Made by a program: the position numbers and the translations under genes. A stretch of 64,000 nt of DNA. Origin: Neopestalotiopsis rosae (lineage: Eukaryota; Ascomycota; Sordariomycetes; Amphisphaeriales; Sporocadaceae). The stretch's first letter is position 1; each line of letters begins with the position of its first letter. Below the pieces are notes generated by a model, which was not told the DNA's origin, ran no database searches, and saw nothing but the letters and a program-made list of their open reading frames with translations. Location of the stretch: positions 1,736,001 through 1,800,000 of the forward strand of contig JALGAS010000004.1 of NCBI GenBank assembly GCA_023078685.1, in the 5' to 3' direction. Shown here one piece after another: positions 20,379 through 32,638 of this stretch.

Positions 20379-23300
20379 CGGGAGCTGCAAAAATTACTAC
20401 TGAGCAAGCCACGATGCTACCTCGCGCAGGCACGCAAACGGCCCAGACGGGGCGTGCCCTCTTTCGCTTCCAGCCCACCGGGACCTGCTAACTCCAGCTC
20501 CAGCCCTTCGGATGCCTCTGCAAAAGGAAGCAAATTCTTGCGAGAGTGCAACATATGCAGGGCAGGGGGGAAAGAGAGAAGAAGATCCATGGTGATGTGT
20601 TCTTTTTTTCCGCCTTCTTTTCCCTGGGTAAGCCACGTACAGATGTCGGGATGGGGATGCTTCTGTGGACTTTGCACATACAACGATAATCTCCATTTGT
20701 CTAACTACCTGCCTACCTACACCGGGGACCCTGTGCCGGGGAATACTGTTCAAGAGCCCGAGAAGGATCCACCGTCGAGTGCCCATCCACCAACCTTGGG
20801 TTCATTGAACTTGACATTTGAGTGGAAAGAGAAAAAAAACGTTTAGATGTTTGCCGGCGTACCGGGAAGCAAACGAATGCGGACTGTGTGGCTGGAATTA
20901 GTGCCGATTTTGGGTCCGACGCTATCTGGGTCGTCTAGGTTCGTCTGGGTATTCTGGTCGTCTTTTAATCTCTACTACGAAGATGCGATTGGGTCCTCTT
21001 TAGCATACGACCAGACTACATAGCTTCCCCCGGCTCGGGCTCCCTATACCCGACTATTGAAGATCGGTAAGCCGTTCTTGGGAGTGTGATTGTGTGGCTT
21101 GCCAAAAGAATTCGCTAACCTTAGTTTACCTTTCTGTTTCTCATTTTCCATATTCAGCTTTCCATGCGATTAGGTTGCTTTTCTTACCAGTGAATATGAC
21201 GAATTTAGTATTTCGAATACGAATTATACGCGAAAGAAACGAAAAATAACACGAGCACGAAGAGAAAGCCACCCCCAGATTTCTGCTTTGTTGGCAGGAG
21301 GAGAAGGGAGGGAGGGCATGGGAACCATGATCAGTAATACCGGTGCTGCATGGTCCACCGCTGTCACCAAATGGCGAAGAAAGTTTTTTCATCAGGTTTC
21401 TGTCACTGGGGTGTTCTTATTGCTTGCGTGTCACAGCGAAAGAAATCTGTACCACTATATTTGCATGGTGTAAGTCATGACTGTCAAAATGACTTGTCGC
21501 CGCCTTGTGCGGCTGGTATCAAGTCTCAGAGCACCGAGTGAGTGTGCATGTACGCAAGCCACGCAGTGCATGGAGAGCGGTAGACTATGGTGGCGTTTCA
21601 GTGATTCACTGCATATGTTCATTCTGCCAACACATCTTTGCTTGCCAGGTGGACCTTTGTCATTTGAGAATCTTCGACGTCGTGCTGTTCGTGTTGCTGG
21701 TCAGTGAAGTTACTGAATCAACATGTCTGTGTCCCAGTATGAATCTGCTAGAAAGTGAAATCACAATCAGCCAACTCGTCTAATATGGCGATACGATCTC
21801 GTGACCGACGTCGGTGTCATACGAGGTCTTGCTCAGGTAGTAGACCGTGAAGACATCGCTGTAAGGGAACGTCCCAAAAAGAACCCCCCCAAGGATATGA
21901 CTGCCGGTCTGCGGACGTTCGCATCCATCTGTTGAACAAGCCAGTGGAGCAGAAATACTATCAAGCAAACTAGGGGAGAGGGAGAAAAGTTTCGCGAGCG
22001 TCTTCATCGTGTTTGTTTCGTGGGTAATGCAGTGCCAAGGCATCTAGCAAAAACACTGCATGAAGACGAAACGCGACCCTTGAGATCGCCGTCTAGATTT
22101 TTGTATCCGCATATGATCGGAATTAATCCCAGATGTTATCCTTTCCCCCGCAGACAGACAGACAGAATGCTGTACTTCGTAGACAAGCGGAATGTAACTG
22201 TGAGAAATGGCGGAACGCGTGTGCATATGCGCCAATGGGCAAGGGAAACAGAAGGGAAAATCGCTGCTTAAGGTTTCGGACGAAATTGTTCATCCGCTCG
22301 GTTCAGTCATTCCAGATCCATTCTGTTTCCCAGTATTCTCAACTCCGTGATCGAACCCAATCTGTCCGGGGGGTCCCTCACCGTGAACACGGTGTGCTGC
22401 AGATTAGAATTTATGAGTAAACATTTCTTGGGGAACCATCTATTGGACCGACGGTAGAGACAGTGGGCATTTTCCGATAGTCGGTAGCGAGAGCCACGAG
22501 TATCTCATGTTTCATCATGTTTTTCTTTTTTCTTTTTTGGCTACTCCTCCGTCATACTGTACGTTATCATTGAACAGAACGCATTCTCCATACATACCCT
22601 GCTAAAGAAACCCTCCAGGGAAGAACGAGAGCCCGCACGAGGCCGCAGTAAAAGAATGCCTCTTGTTGAGTTGCGATTGGTTTCGAGTTGGGAGCCGGGG
22701 TGGCTGTCAGTTTTTGGACTCCACCTCGTCGTGCTTCGTGATATGCAGGTTCAGTCAGCCTCTCCAAAAAAAACCATCCACGGCGCCACGTCTATATCCA
22801 CAACCCACGCGCGGGCTGCGGCAGCAAGCGGCCTGGCGGGCGCGGGGAGGCAGGTTCCTGTCATTTGTGCTACACTTGCAGGGACTCACTAAAATTCCAT
22901 GCAGACATGGACGGAAGTAGCTAGGTAAGTAAGGCATTCAGTATCGTGATAGTCGGTCGGTGAGTTTTTAGTCGATCGCCATCTTAGCATCGATGAAGAT
23001 GAATCGCGAATGCGTTACCGATCCTCCTCGCATTGTGGTCCGTTTGTGGATGTTCTTGCTTTGAACCTAATCATCCGTGCAGCTTGACTGAACATGAAGA
23101 AAGACTTTTATGAAATGTCTTCCCGAGTCTAACAACACGGGCGGGCTGCGAAGTATTTGGTCCATCTTTCCAAGTGGTGACAGAGTGACGGCGAATCTGT
23201 CGATCATATGCAGGTTTCATCTGCAAGGTGATTTTGTTCTTGTCGGCTATCTTGTCTGCAAATTTGAGAAGCGAATGACTTGCTGATATGAACTGCCTTC

Positions 23301-24257
23301 ACATGTGTAACTCGTATGGTAGAGTGACATTGAAGAATCCAACCTACTATGTGTATGTTGTACTCAACTATTTTTAATCCAAACCATAACAGCCAAGCAA
23401 CAACACATGCAAGTACTGGTATAGTTGATTGAAACGGACCTTGAATAGCTATTCTATATTCGTCCCATGCTAGCTATTGCCCAGCTTCCCATCTACTAAC
23501 CCATCATCTCATGTTTGTCTTTCCTTTTGATGTTGTTAACTTCAAGTCGTGCGGTGCCTCATGACCGGGGAGCGGTTAAACAGCTGGAGCTCACGAACCC
23601 CCTCTCTAACTACCAATTACTTACAAGGCTGCTAACCTAACCTAGGTGAGTTCCTTCCCCCCAGGACCCCTGGCTGTTCCCACTAAAATAGAAGTGGATC
23701 GATCATTCCTTCCCGAATGCTCGGCAGAGTGCCCACACTAGGCCAACCCTTTTTGGGCGAACTTTGCGAATGGGTCCTCCGATTCGACATGGACTGCATC
23801 CTCGTCAATCATCATTCTCATCTGTTGTGTTGTAGAGGGAGACTTGAGGGACATTGGACCTCTCTCTCTCTCTCTCTTTGCCTGCCTGCCTGCTAACCTA
23901 CCAGACCACCAGACCACTAGATCACCCGAGCCACCCCTCTCCTTCGCCAACTTGTCTCAAAGAGGCCAGCAAAACGTCGTCGTTGCACCCTCGGGCCTTT
24001 GCTGTCGATTGAAACAAGCGCACGCCTTACCTTTCCTCTACGCTCACTTCTCTCCTCTGCTTCTTCCCCAAGCTACTTCGTACAGGGCATCCATCGCGAT
24101 TCGATTACTTGAGGCCTACTATGTACGTCTCCTTCTTCGCAGTATTCGCCCATAATGGGAAGAACTATGGATCGCCAAGCGGATTGATGCTTGCCCGGGG
24201 CCCCTGTCCGCCCCATCTTCCCGGGTCGGTAGTCTAAAACTAAAGTCCACCACATGG

Positions 24258-24278
24258 TTTTTTTTTTTTTTTTTTTTT
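24258..24278. repeat. Poly(T) tract, 21 bases
   Basis: An uninterrupted T run on the plus strand, 29 bases before the (CTG)10 tract. It may be a nucleosome-depleting promoter element of the region leading to the F-box gene, or simple slippage. Its length is prone to sequencing error. Confidence 0.85.
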
Positions 24279-24304
24279 CCTTCCACTGCTGAGGGCTCCA
24301 TGAT

Positions 24305-24306
<2 letters not shown>

Positions 24307-24336
<30 letters not shown>
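24307..24336. repeat. (CTG)10 microsatellite
   Basis: Ten perfect CTG units in non-coding sequence. Trinucleotide repeats of this type can form hairpins and change in length. Confidence 0.9.
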
Positions 24337-24337
<1 letters not shown>

Positions 24338-25720
24338 CGTTCTTCATGGGTCTAGGACCCCATACACTTGTTCGTACATACCTAGGTTAACGCCATCTCC
24401 AAGGGACTGCTTGCAGCGCTTCCGGCCGTTAGCTGGACTGGGTACGGCTTGTGTCTGTGTCCGTCCGTTCGTCTTTAACCATGGCCCTGTCGGTTCGTTG
24501 TTGTATCCCTTGTCGAAGAGTATTGCTACTGTTGTCCCGCCCTCCGATTCAAACCACCCCGAGCGAGTTGGTGTCCTGTCGCGGCATGAGGACACTACCT
24601 AGCCTTGACCTGGCCTTGCTCTCTTGAGAGATCGGACGAACCGCCCTACTATTATTACTTTTCCAGGTGAGAAATTCGCATGAATCAGGTTATGTAGCGA
24701 ATCTTGGGTCCTTGCGACTGGTCCGTCTGCCCAATGTCGCCCCGGCATGTCTTTTATTAGTCCCCTCGCTGCGAGGGAGCGAGCGCCTAGCTAATAAGTA
24801 ATTGTCTGTCGTTGCTTAAACCATGGATTGCTGTCATTGCGTCCTGGTGCCGCCAGAGTTTGTTGTTCCTGTCTTGCAAACCCGTCCTATTCCATCTCTC
24901 AGGCTCTCGTCCCTCTTTCCTCTTGGGGACACGAATTTCTTCTATATCTCGTCACTTGTTGACTCTTCATTCTTGAATATTGAACATTTTTCTTCTTCTT
25001 TCGTCTTACAGCTGAGGCCACCGCTGTCGTCAGACTTGGGAAGCATCCCGCCGCCTTGGCTAGTCCCGCTGTGTATACCTTTTTCATCCTCGGTCTATCT
25101 CCAAGCTATCCCGGTGGCAGCCTCCCTAAGCCGTACACCGCCGCCCGGTCTTACGGGCTTGCAACCTGTTCTTCTTTTGTGGCTCTCGAGAAGCAAGAAG
25201 GAAGCAAAGAAGCCGACGAAGAAGAAGATCCTCATGTACGAATTGGGGTGGTGGGCTTCTTCGTTACATTCACCGCAACGGGTTTAGTTGTTCTTTTGTT
25301 CCAGAAAGAGGCGCGTCCGACTCCAGCCAGCACGCTAGGTAGTAGATCTTCGTTTTCACTCTCCGCTCCCGTGCGTGGTCTGTGGTCCTGGGTCGCGTCC
25401 CGCAACCGAACCGGGCAAGAAAGGAGAGTATACCTTGTATATACCTTGCCCGCTCCTACGCCGCAGCCCGCTGTCAAGCTTTATTCTCCGATAAATGTTG
25501 CATAATCGTGCCGACTGCAGCTGGGACGGCCGCGTTGTTGTCGTTGTCGTTTGCTGTTGTTGCTGGATCCCTTCCCTCCCGTCTTGACAACTTGCATATT
25601 CACCGCAGCAGTAGTAGCCGTACTCCTCGCTTGGAGCCCATCCATGGTAATACCCGAGTCTGCAAATTCGCCAGAAGAAAACACTATCTTCACTCCTCCT
25701 CTTTCTCTCATAACGTCACA

Positions 25721-27478
25721 ATGGCCCCAACACAGGTCTTGTGTCAGCCTCCTCCTCCTCTTCTCTCTCTTGTGCCTCAGAAACTCGACTGGCACGTCGG
25801 TAATGCTAATAATATACGGATGGCAACCATTCCAAGTCTTGGGCAACCGAGACAAACATGGTCCATGAACGATCTGAGCTCTGAGCTATTGGCTCTTATC
25901 TTTGAGCAGGCAAGTGAGACGGACACTGGAGTGCTTTCATCAGTGCTCGTTTCCACCATTTACATAAACTTATAGCCATGCTGACCAGGTCTCATAGCTC
26001 CGTGAAATCGACACGAGAACATTGGCTGCTGCCCGTTTGCTGTCCAGGAGATTTGACGCCATCATCACGCCTATAAAATATGAGTATCTATGTTTACATG
26101 AACTCATCATAGCTCCTCAGGCGCAGACTCATCTCCCTGAAGCCCTGGACAAGGTCTTCAAACATACTCGGCATGTGGAAGCTCGTAGTGACCTTGATCC
26201 TCGGAATATGAAGCGATTATTAGATCGTATACATCGATTATTAACAGTCAAGTAAAACTTACCCGCTCGACCATGTCATTCATCCCATTCACGAATCGAA
26301 CTAACTTTGATCATGGCAGATGGACATATGTTGGGGCGGATTTTCATATTGGAGACTTTTGGATGCCAGCAGACGTCATCAGTGCCCATCACATTCAACG
26401 CAATCGAACGAAACTCTACATTGATGATTTGCCTCTCCGGAACTTCACATCCGATCAACAAGACGCTTACTTAAGAGGCATACCAGCTCATGCTCTTGCA
26501 TCACTGAAGCTCGCCAGCCCTGCGCCTCCACTAACAAATAGACTCGAGTCCTTGAGAGGACTCATTACAAGGTCCAAGAACCTGGAAACCCTCGTCTACC
26601 AGGATAGAGGCCAGGGCACTCGGTTCACCTTTGCACATGGCGAGCCTTTGCCGGCCTTTAAGGAACTCGTCCTACGGTCATACGACTGGAATCACTCGGC
26701 AGAAGAAGTAGAGGAATACTGGGACTTCTCTCGAATTCGCTTGCTCAAGCTCATTGATGTTCCCATGTTTGAATTTTTGAGATCCGTGCCCTTTGAAGAC
26801 TTGGTCGATCTTCACACTTTACAATGCGACGATTTTAGTGCACACCTCCCGGATCGACGGCAGGATGCAACTCGGGGGCTCTACATACTGATCAAGAAGA
26901 TCAGGGCGCTCCAAAACTTACAAATCACCTGCCACACTCAAAACTTCCCCCTTGACGCGCTATCGGCCCATGCGGGTTCCCTCCGCGTTCTCCGGTTCCG
27001 CGACCACATTGGGTTCGGCGAAGACGACCGCCGTTGTCCCACCATGTGGCAGGGCGACCTCGCCACGCTCTCGCAGCAGCTCGTCGGCCTGCACACCCTC
27101 GAGCTCGACATGGATACGACCTACTGCGACCCGGTCCTCTTTGTCCGGGCCCTGTGCAGCTTCCCGCGGCTGCACACTCTGACCCTGCACGTGCAGACGG
27201 TGCTGCGCGCCTTTGAGGTCGTCCACCCGGACGTGGACCGCGACTACGAAGCCGCTGTACGTATCTGGCAGTCGCTGGTCCGGGACAAGACGGGCAATGT
27301 CCCGTGGCGGTCCATCACCATCAATGTTGGGGGTTGGAGGCGCCACCTGGTGCGGCGGCTCGGCGAGGCGTGGCGCGCGCACAATGCTCGCGGCGTGTTT
27401 GCCGAGCGCTGCTTTGTCTTGGAGAGGAGTACCGAGGGGGAAATGACCATTAGAGAAGAAGTCGCCAATGTGCGCTGA
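25721..27478 (+). CDS. F-box protein
   Basis: Three exons (25721-25909, 25998-26251, 26320-27478) give 533 residues. The F-box spans about residues 49-90, beginning MNDLSSELLALIFEQ and continuing LREIDTRTLAAARLLSRRF across the first intron. In this family the domain binds Skp1 and brings targets to an SCF ubiquitin ligase. The long remainder has scattered leucine-rich strand/helix pattern (FPLDALSAHAGSLRVLRF, then LVGLHTLELDMD) typical of the target-recognition half in fungal F-box proteins. The first intron uses a GC donor (CAG|GCAAGT), the only frame-preserving choice seen. The second has a standard GTAAAA donor and a clear CTAAC branch site. A shorter start at the Met at 25820 is possible. 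From about 26940 the coding sequence becomes markedly GC-rich. The target is unknown. Confidence 0.85.
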
Positions 27479-30400
27479 GTCTGCGCGTTCGGACTCGTGT
27501 GGATGATTAATGTTTATACTCAGTGCCACCTTCATGGCCAGGGGGCAAAGATGGAGTCGTTTCTTGAGACCATGTTGGTGCTTGGTGAGCTAGGCATGTC
27601 CTGATCATGCTGCTGGTAGGGAGTATGGTCATTTTCATGGCATGGCATTTATATAAACTGGAGCACAGAAGACGATAGATATCAACAAAAACTGGAGGAG
27701 ACGGAGACCATTATTGCATGGCATGGACCTATGGGATTAATCAAAGCATTGATACTTCCGCTACATCATAATATATTATACCAAACTATCTGTCACGCTT
27801 ATAGATTCCCGAAGGCATAAACCAATTGTCTAACCATGTTTTTTGGTGGCATATTTGCTCGAAACACCTCACGGTAGGAGACGGCCATAATCACGTAAGG
27901 TCTCACACATGACTTTCCAATGTTAATCATGAATCAGCCAGAACCCCTTCTCAAGATCTATGCGCTCAAATATCATCTAACAAATATAAATTTGTGTCGA
28001 CGACCATTCATTCCACGGCTAGATGAAGTCCTTGCTGAGACTTACGATATTTCAAACAAACAAGTAAGTTACATATCCTGTAATCATCATAGGAACAGAA
28101 TCTCTCACACTTTAGGCTTCATTATTAGTGTTTTATCCTACCGCATCCTTGAATCTCTGTACTCAAGGCAGGTAACCTATTTGTTGACAATAAGTGGCCA
28201 TCATCCTGGAAGCGCCGAAGCTATTATGCTTATTTCCAGATGGATTTTCCATTCTTGATAATATATAGCTTGTTCCTCGCCGTGACATTCCGAATATCGA
28301 TTTATATATCGAAAAATGAGCGTCCAGTAACACTTTTGCACTTCGCTTACGTACACATATCTATCCTTTGCTATACTCATGGTCGTCACAGCTCGCCTAA
28401 ACCGAGCAGAAAGCCAAGTTCTAAGTAATTTTGAGTACAAATTGGGGGGGATGCAGAGAGTGAAAGCAGGGAGGTATTAGGCGGCCCGGCGAGAGATCCG
28501 TCAAGCATGTCGCGTGGTGCCCCATGCGTAACATGACTTGGTTCTAACTTACAAAAGTCCTACGACCGTGTGCTCATGGTAGACGTGGATTCTTGCCACA
28601 AGTTTTGAAGTCAGCGACCGAGCGTCATGGTAATGTTGTCATGCAGCAGTGGTATATATCCGCCTGTGACAAAATAGCAACTCCGCCTTCCGAAGCCGAT
28701 CTCATGGTCAGGCTTAGTGGCCAGTACAACTCCTGTTTCAAGGCAATATATCTTTCGATTTCAGATTAGCTCGTCCTACGAAACTCATTTGCCCATTTGA
28801 ATCTTCTTATGTCAACTATTTTGATAGAAACTTTTCCTGCACGACGCGTTGGAAAACAACACATATGTGAAATTTTCGCAGCATACAAACTGTATTCTTT
28901 TCTCACATTTTCCTTGGCCTCTATCTCCTTTCACGGCCTGTGCCAAAGTGCAACTGGTACGGATGTTGCTCTTTTTCATGTTGACCTAGCTAAACATGGA
29001 AATTCATCCCTATCCAGGACTCTCAGTCTACCTGCAGAATCACGAAAAGAGGGTAGGTATCCCAACGAGAACGATAACGACGACGACAATATCAAAAAAA
29101 AAAAAACAATGCCTATATCGGGATCGCCATGGGTGAAGTGCTGAGACCGCTAGCTTCGACTTTCGAAGTGTAGCAGATCATCATATGTTGGCAGTGCAAT
29201 AAGGGACAACATATTTGCTGAGCAAACATTGATAGTTGATAAATGTAATTCTTGATGTCTCCCAAAGTACTCAAAGTTCGGCGAGTTTTAGACGGCCTTT
29301 GAGCACATTTCGTTTGCCGCTCGACAGTGGCAACTTCATCAGACTCTGATACATACTACTCGTTCTAAATTTCGTGGTATGAAAATTCATGTGATTGATA
29401 TGATTCATATACGTAAGGGCTTATAAATAACACTGAAGAGTGATAATACGTGTCGTGAATAAGTCGAGTATGAGCCAAGCTTACAAGCTTGAGAATAGCC
29501 TTTGGATTATCTGAACATGTTAGTGGGCAAAGCGGCCATATCGATCAAGGATGACTTCGATCACATAGGCTCCGATACTCATTGTTCAAGCAAATCTATG
29601 AGCAAATATCAGACTAGACTATTATATATTGCATTCTGTTTACTCCACCTACGCCGTCCAATCATTGTCAACGCGAGCGACTCGCGAGCCACTAAATTAA
29701 TCCACTTGGGCAGCATATACCATGAGCCAATTCCAAGCTATGACAACCGAATATAGAATTCAAGAGGGTTCGACTTGTCTTGCTCTGTTATACGGACACG
29801 GAGTCATACTTGAGGCTTGAGCACATTGACACCATTGTCTGAATAGTCTGTACTCAATAGTTTTCACAACTCATCGTTGAAGAAAAAGGCGTTTTTTTCG
29901 CCGAGCATTCGACCTCCGTCACTTCGCTCCTGAGATTGTAATGTCAGCCTCCCTCTCGGTCCGAATCTGCGTTCTCTTATACAAGGTGGGTCTCTAAACA
30001 TATCTTGTCAAACGCCGCATGTTTGCTTTTTTACTTTCGTAAGCCAGCGAGCATTGGCCCAAGATGTAGAGCGTACAGGCATGAGTCGTTATGAGGTCGA
30101 AAGCCCCCGAGCTGAGTTCTTTTTTCCAGCGAAATTGCTTCAGCAATGGAAAACCTACATTACACGTTCAGGCTATGTAGAACATTTCTGAAAATCCTTG
30201 AATCACTCCATTCAAGTCACAATCTGATTTACAAGCCTTTTCTCCTCTGCTCTAACCAAGACTTGGTAATTGTGCCGTCCCATCTCTCCCGGGAAACGAA
30301 AGGAATCCCCATCTCCCCCATCCGAGATCCCCCGGCTATCGGAGGGTGCTGTGGATTCCTTAAGCGCGGTTCACGCGGGCGTTGTGACCCTGGATAGGCA

Positions 30401-32638
30401 AGTTCAAACTCTCTTTATTCCTCTTTCCCCTCCTGTCCAGAGCGACCCCTAGGGGACCCCTTCCCTTCATGGTCCCTTTTGCAGTTGTCCCGTTCCAGAA
30501 AAAAAAAAAAAACCTTTGGTCCAGGTGGATCTAGAAGGGAGTATTGAAATGGGAATGGAAGGATAACAAAGTTAAGCAAAAAAAAAAAAAAAAAACCACA
30601 GACATGGATGTTCAATCACCCCATAGTATACGATAACGTTAGTCACACAAGATAGTATTGTAACATGTTTGCATGGCAAAATAGTTTAGTGTGCTAGACT
30701 TGAAAGAAACTTGGACTGTAACCTTGAGTCCACACCTCCGATGCGGGAAAGCAAAAAAAGAGTACCCACGTACTATGTAAAACCACGCAGGCCACGATAC
30801 CAGGTCGAATCAACAAACCCAAAAAAAAAAGAGGGCCAGAAAGCTGGATTGATAAAAAGCAAAAAAGAGAAAGAAAAAAAGGATCACCGCTTCCTTCCCG
30901 GCTTTCCCGGGCGGCTTTCCGGAAAACATGGATTCTTGCATCGTGGGTGGTAAGCTTCTTTTTAATTTCCCTAGGATCGACGTAGGATTCAATTGTTGTG
31001 CATACGTTTGCTAAGAGAAGCGGGAAGTTGAAAAAAAATAAAAAAAATCGTATACACTTGCGCGCGTACAAACACCCTTGGTAGAATCGTGGGATCGACC
31101 GAAAACGCTATACTTTTTTGCTTCCCTTTTAAGAAATTCCCACAATTTGGGGGTCTGGCAAAGGCAACATAAAAGAAAAAAAAAACCAGACCTGTCTCGA
31201 ACCCTATCTACCCGGGTAAGCTGCCCCCATGGCCACCCCCTCTCCCCTTGTTCTTTTCCTTCACAATGCATATATCACAGCGCTTGTGTTTGCTTTGCTT
31301 GCCATGCAAGCCATGCCATGCCTCGCCTAACCATCGTGAAGCCTGCAGCAGCACGCGGCAGAAGCCACATTTTGCAGCGGCTGGGGCAGTAATCAAATAC
31401 TTGAAGGGATGAAAAGAAAAAGGTTCATCAGCTAGATCAAATGTACTGGACCTTCTCCTACCTGAGAAGCGCCCATTCGATTACTTGGTCGGCTTGTACT
31501 TCCCTCTTCCTTCCCATCCGTCCCGGCATGTCACCCAGCATGGCATTGCGTCTTGGCGATTCGAGACCACAGAAACGATTGAGTTCCGTGTATGGCGATC
31601 GAATGTAACATGACTACTTTGGGGAGTAACCAAAACACTGTCTGATGCTCTGGCAATGGGTGTATACAAAGTATCGAACGGATCTCGCGATCTGGCAACC
31701 ATGTGTGATTATACTTTGCCCCGAGATGTGATAATTCTTCGCGTATTCGAAGGTAAACGAAAGTCCTGACATAGCCCACCTACATACCATTCAAAGCTCA
31801 TAAAGTTAGTCCCGTACCTCCTGGCCGTTTCTTGAGATAATAAAGATCCTATCCCAAGTACTAGATAGAACGACGTTCGAGAATCTAGATAAATTGCTTT
31901 TATGTACGACATTGCCATGTCCGCGATTCATGTCTTTGCAGGATGCCATGCATGTTTCTCAGCAATTGGTTTAGTCACCTTTTGTGGGAAAGATATCTTT
32001 ACCCGTTGGTATACTTGGACACCTTGGTACTTTACCATCTTACAGGAATTAAATTCATCACAACACCCGGGTATCGCATGGGTCCTCTTCTTTCATCTTC
32101 TCGTGCTTGCTTGCGGTTATGCAATCTCCTCCACAGTCGGCAAAAAAGCATCTGCCGACGTCTCAGATCTGTAGGTATCACTAGCTTTGGTCCCCCGGCT
32201 GGCCGTTGGGAACCATCCGCGGGCTTGTCGCGTTGCGTTGGGCACACAATATCAGTGATCGGCCGCTAAGCAAGGGAATGGACCCTTGCCGCTCAAGTCC
32301 CGATGCGCATCGATGATGCTTAGACAAGAAGATTTGCTCGCCAATGTTTGCAATAAGACTCGGCACGAGACCAGTGGCAGTTGAGAAACATCACGGATTT
32401 CCAAGAAATCTTCAAAATCATGCTTGCTTCTTTCCAAGGGGCATAAGCAGCGAAAGTAATCCTCGAATAACCATGCGTGTTGATATCCCAGAATAGGCGT
32501 CGCTAGTTCCCGTTACAATTGAGCCTTTTTCCAACCCTCGCTTGTCCGGTACTCCATCCGACTCGAAGCGGGCGACCGAGACACCAAGCCCCTCATCCGT
32601 TTCCCCTCTTCATCACGTTCTGGGCCCGCCTGCGTATC
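27479..32638. other. AT-richer intergenic tract, no gene recognised
   Basis: About 5.2 kb between converging genes. The part from about 27.6 to 30.1 kb is visibly AT-rich with many TATA and AATAT words and short frames only. This could be repeat-induced mutation of old repeats, but no transposon motif survives that I can read. Around 30.4-31.2 kb the sequence is crowded with A runs (for example near 30499-30512 and 30579-30595). Nothing coding is supported. Confidence 0.4.

Larger units (their letters stand above)
19819..25720. other. Gene-poor 5.9 kb with simple repeats
   Basis: No recognisable gene in 5.9 kb. It holds a (GTA)n tract near 20340-20378, a CT-repeat and GCCT-repeat patch near 23860-23890, a 21-base T run, a (CTG)10 tract, and ACCTAGGT sites at 23640 and 24380. 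The last kilobase (about 24.6-25.7 kb) is pyrimidine-rich and probably the promoter and leader of the F-box gene. Open frames here, including a poly-Ala one made by the CTG tract, look like chance. Confidence 0.45.

Noticed and set aside
22340..22380. GGGTTCGATC word on the minus strand as a tRNA B box
   Set aside because: The flanking bases cannot form a T stem and no A box lies at the right distance.
24300..24602. Poly-Ala open frame
   Set aside because: It is produced by the CTG repeat and has no other support.
30415..31071. Phe-rich open frames on the minus strand
   Set aside because: They are translations of A runs, not proteins.
31180..31210. GGGTTCGAGA word on the minus strand as a tRNA B box
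   Set aside because: The flanking bases do not pair and no partner A box is present.
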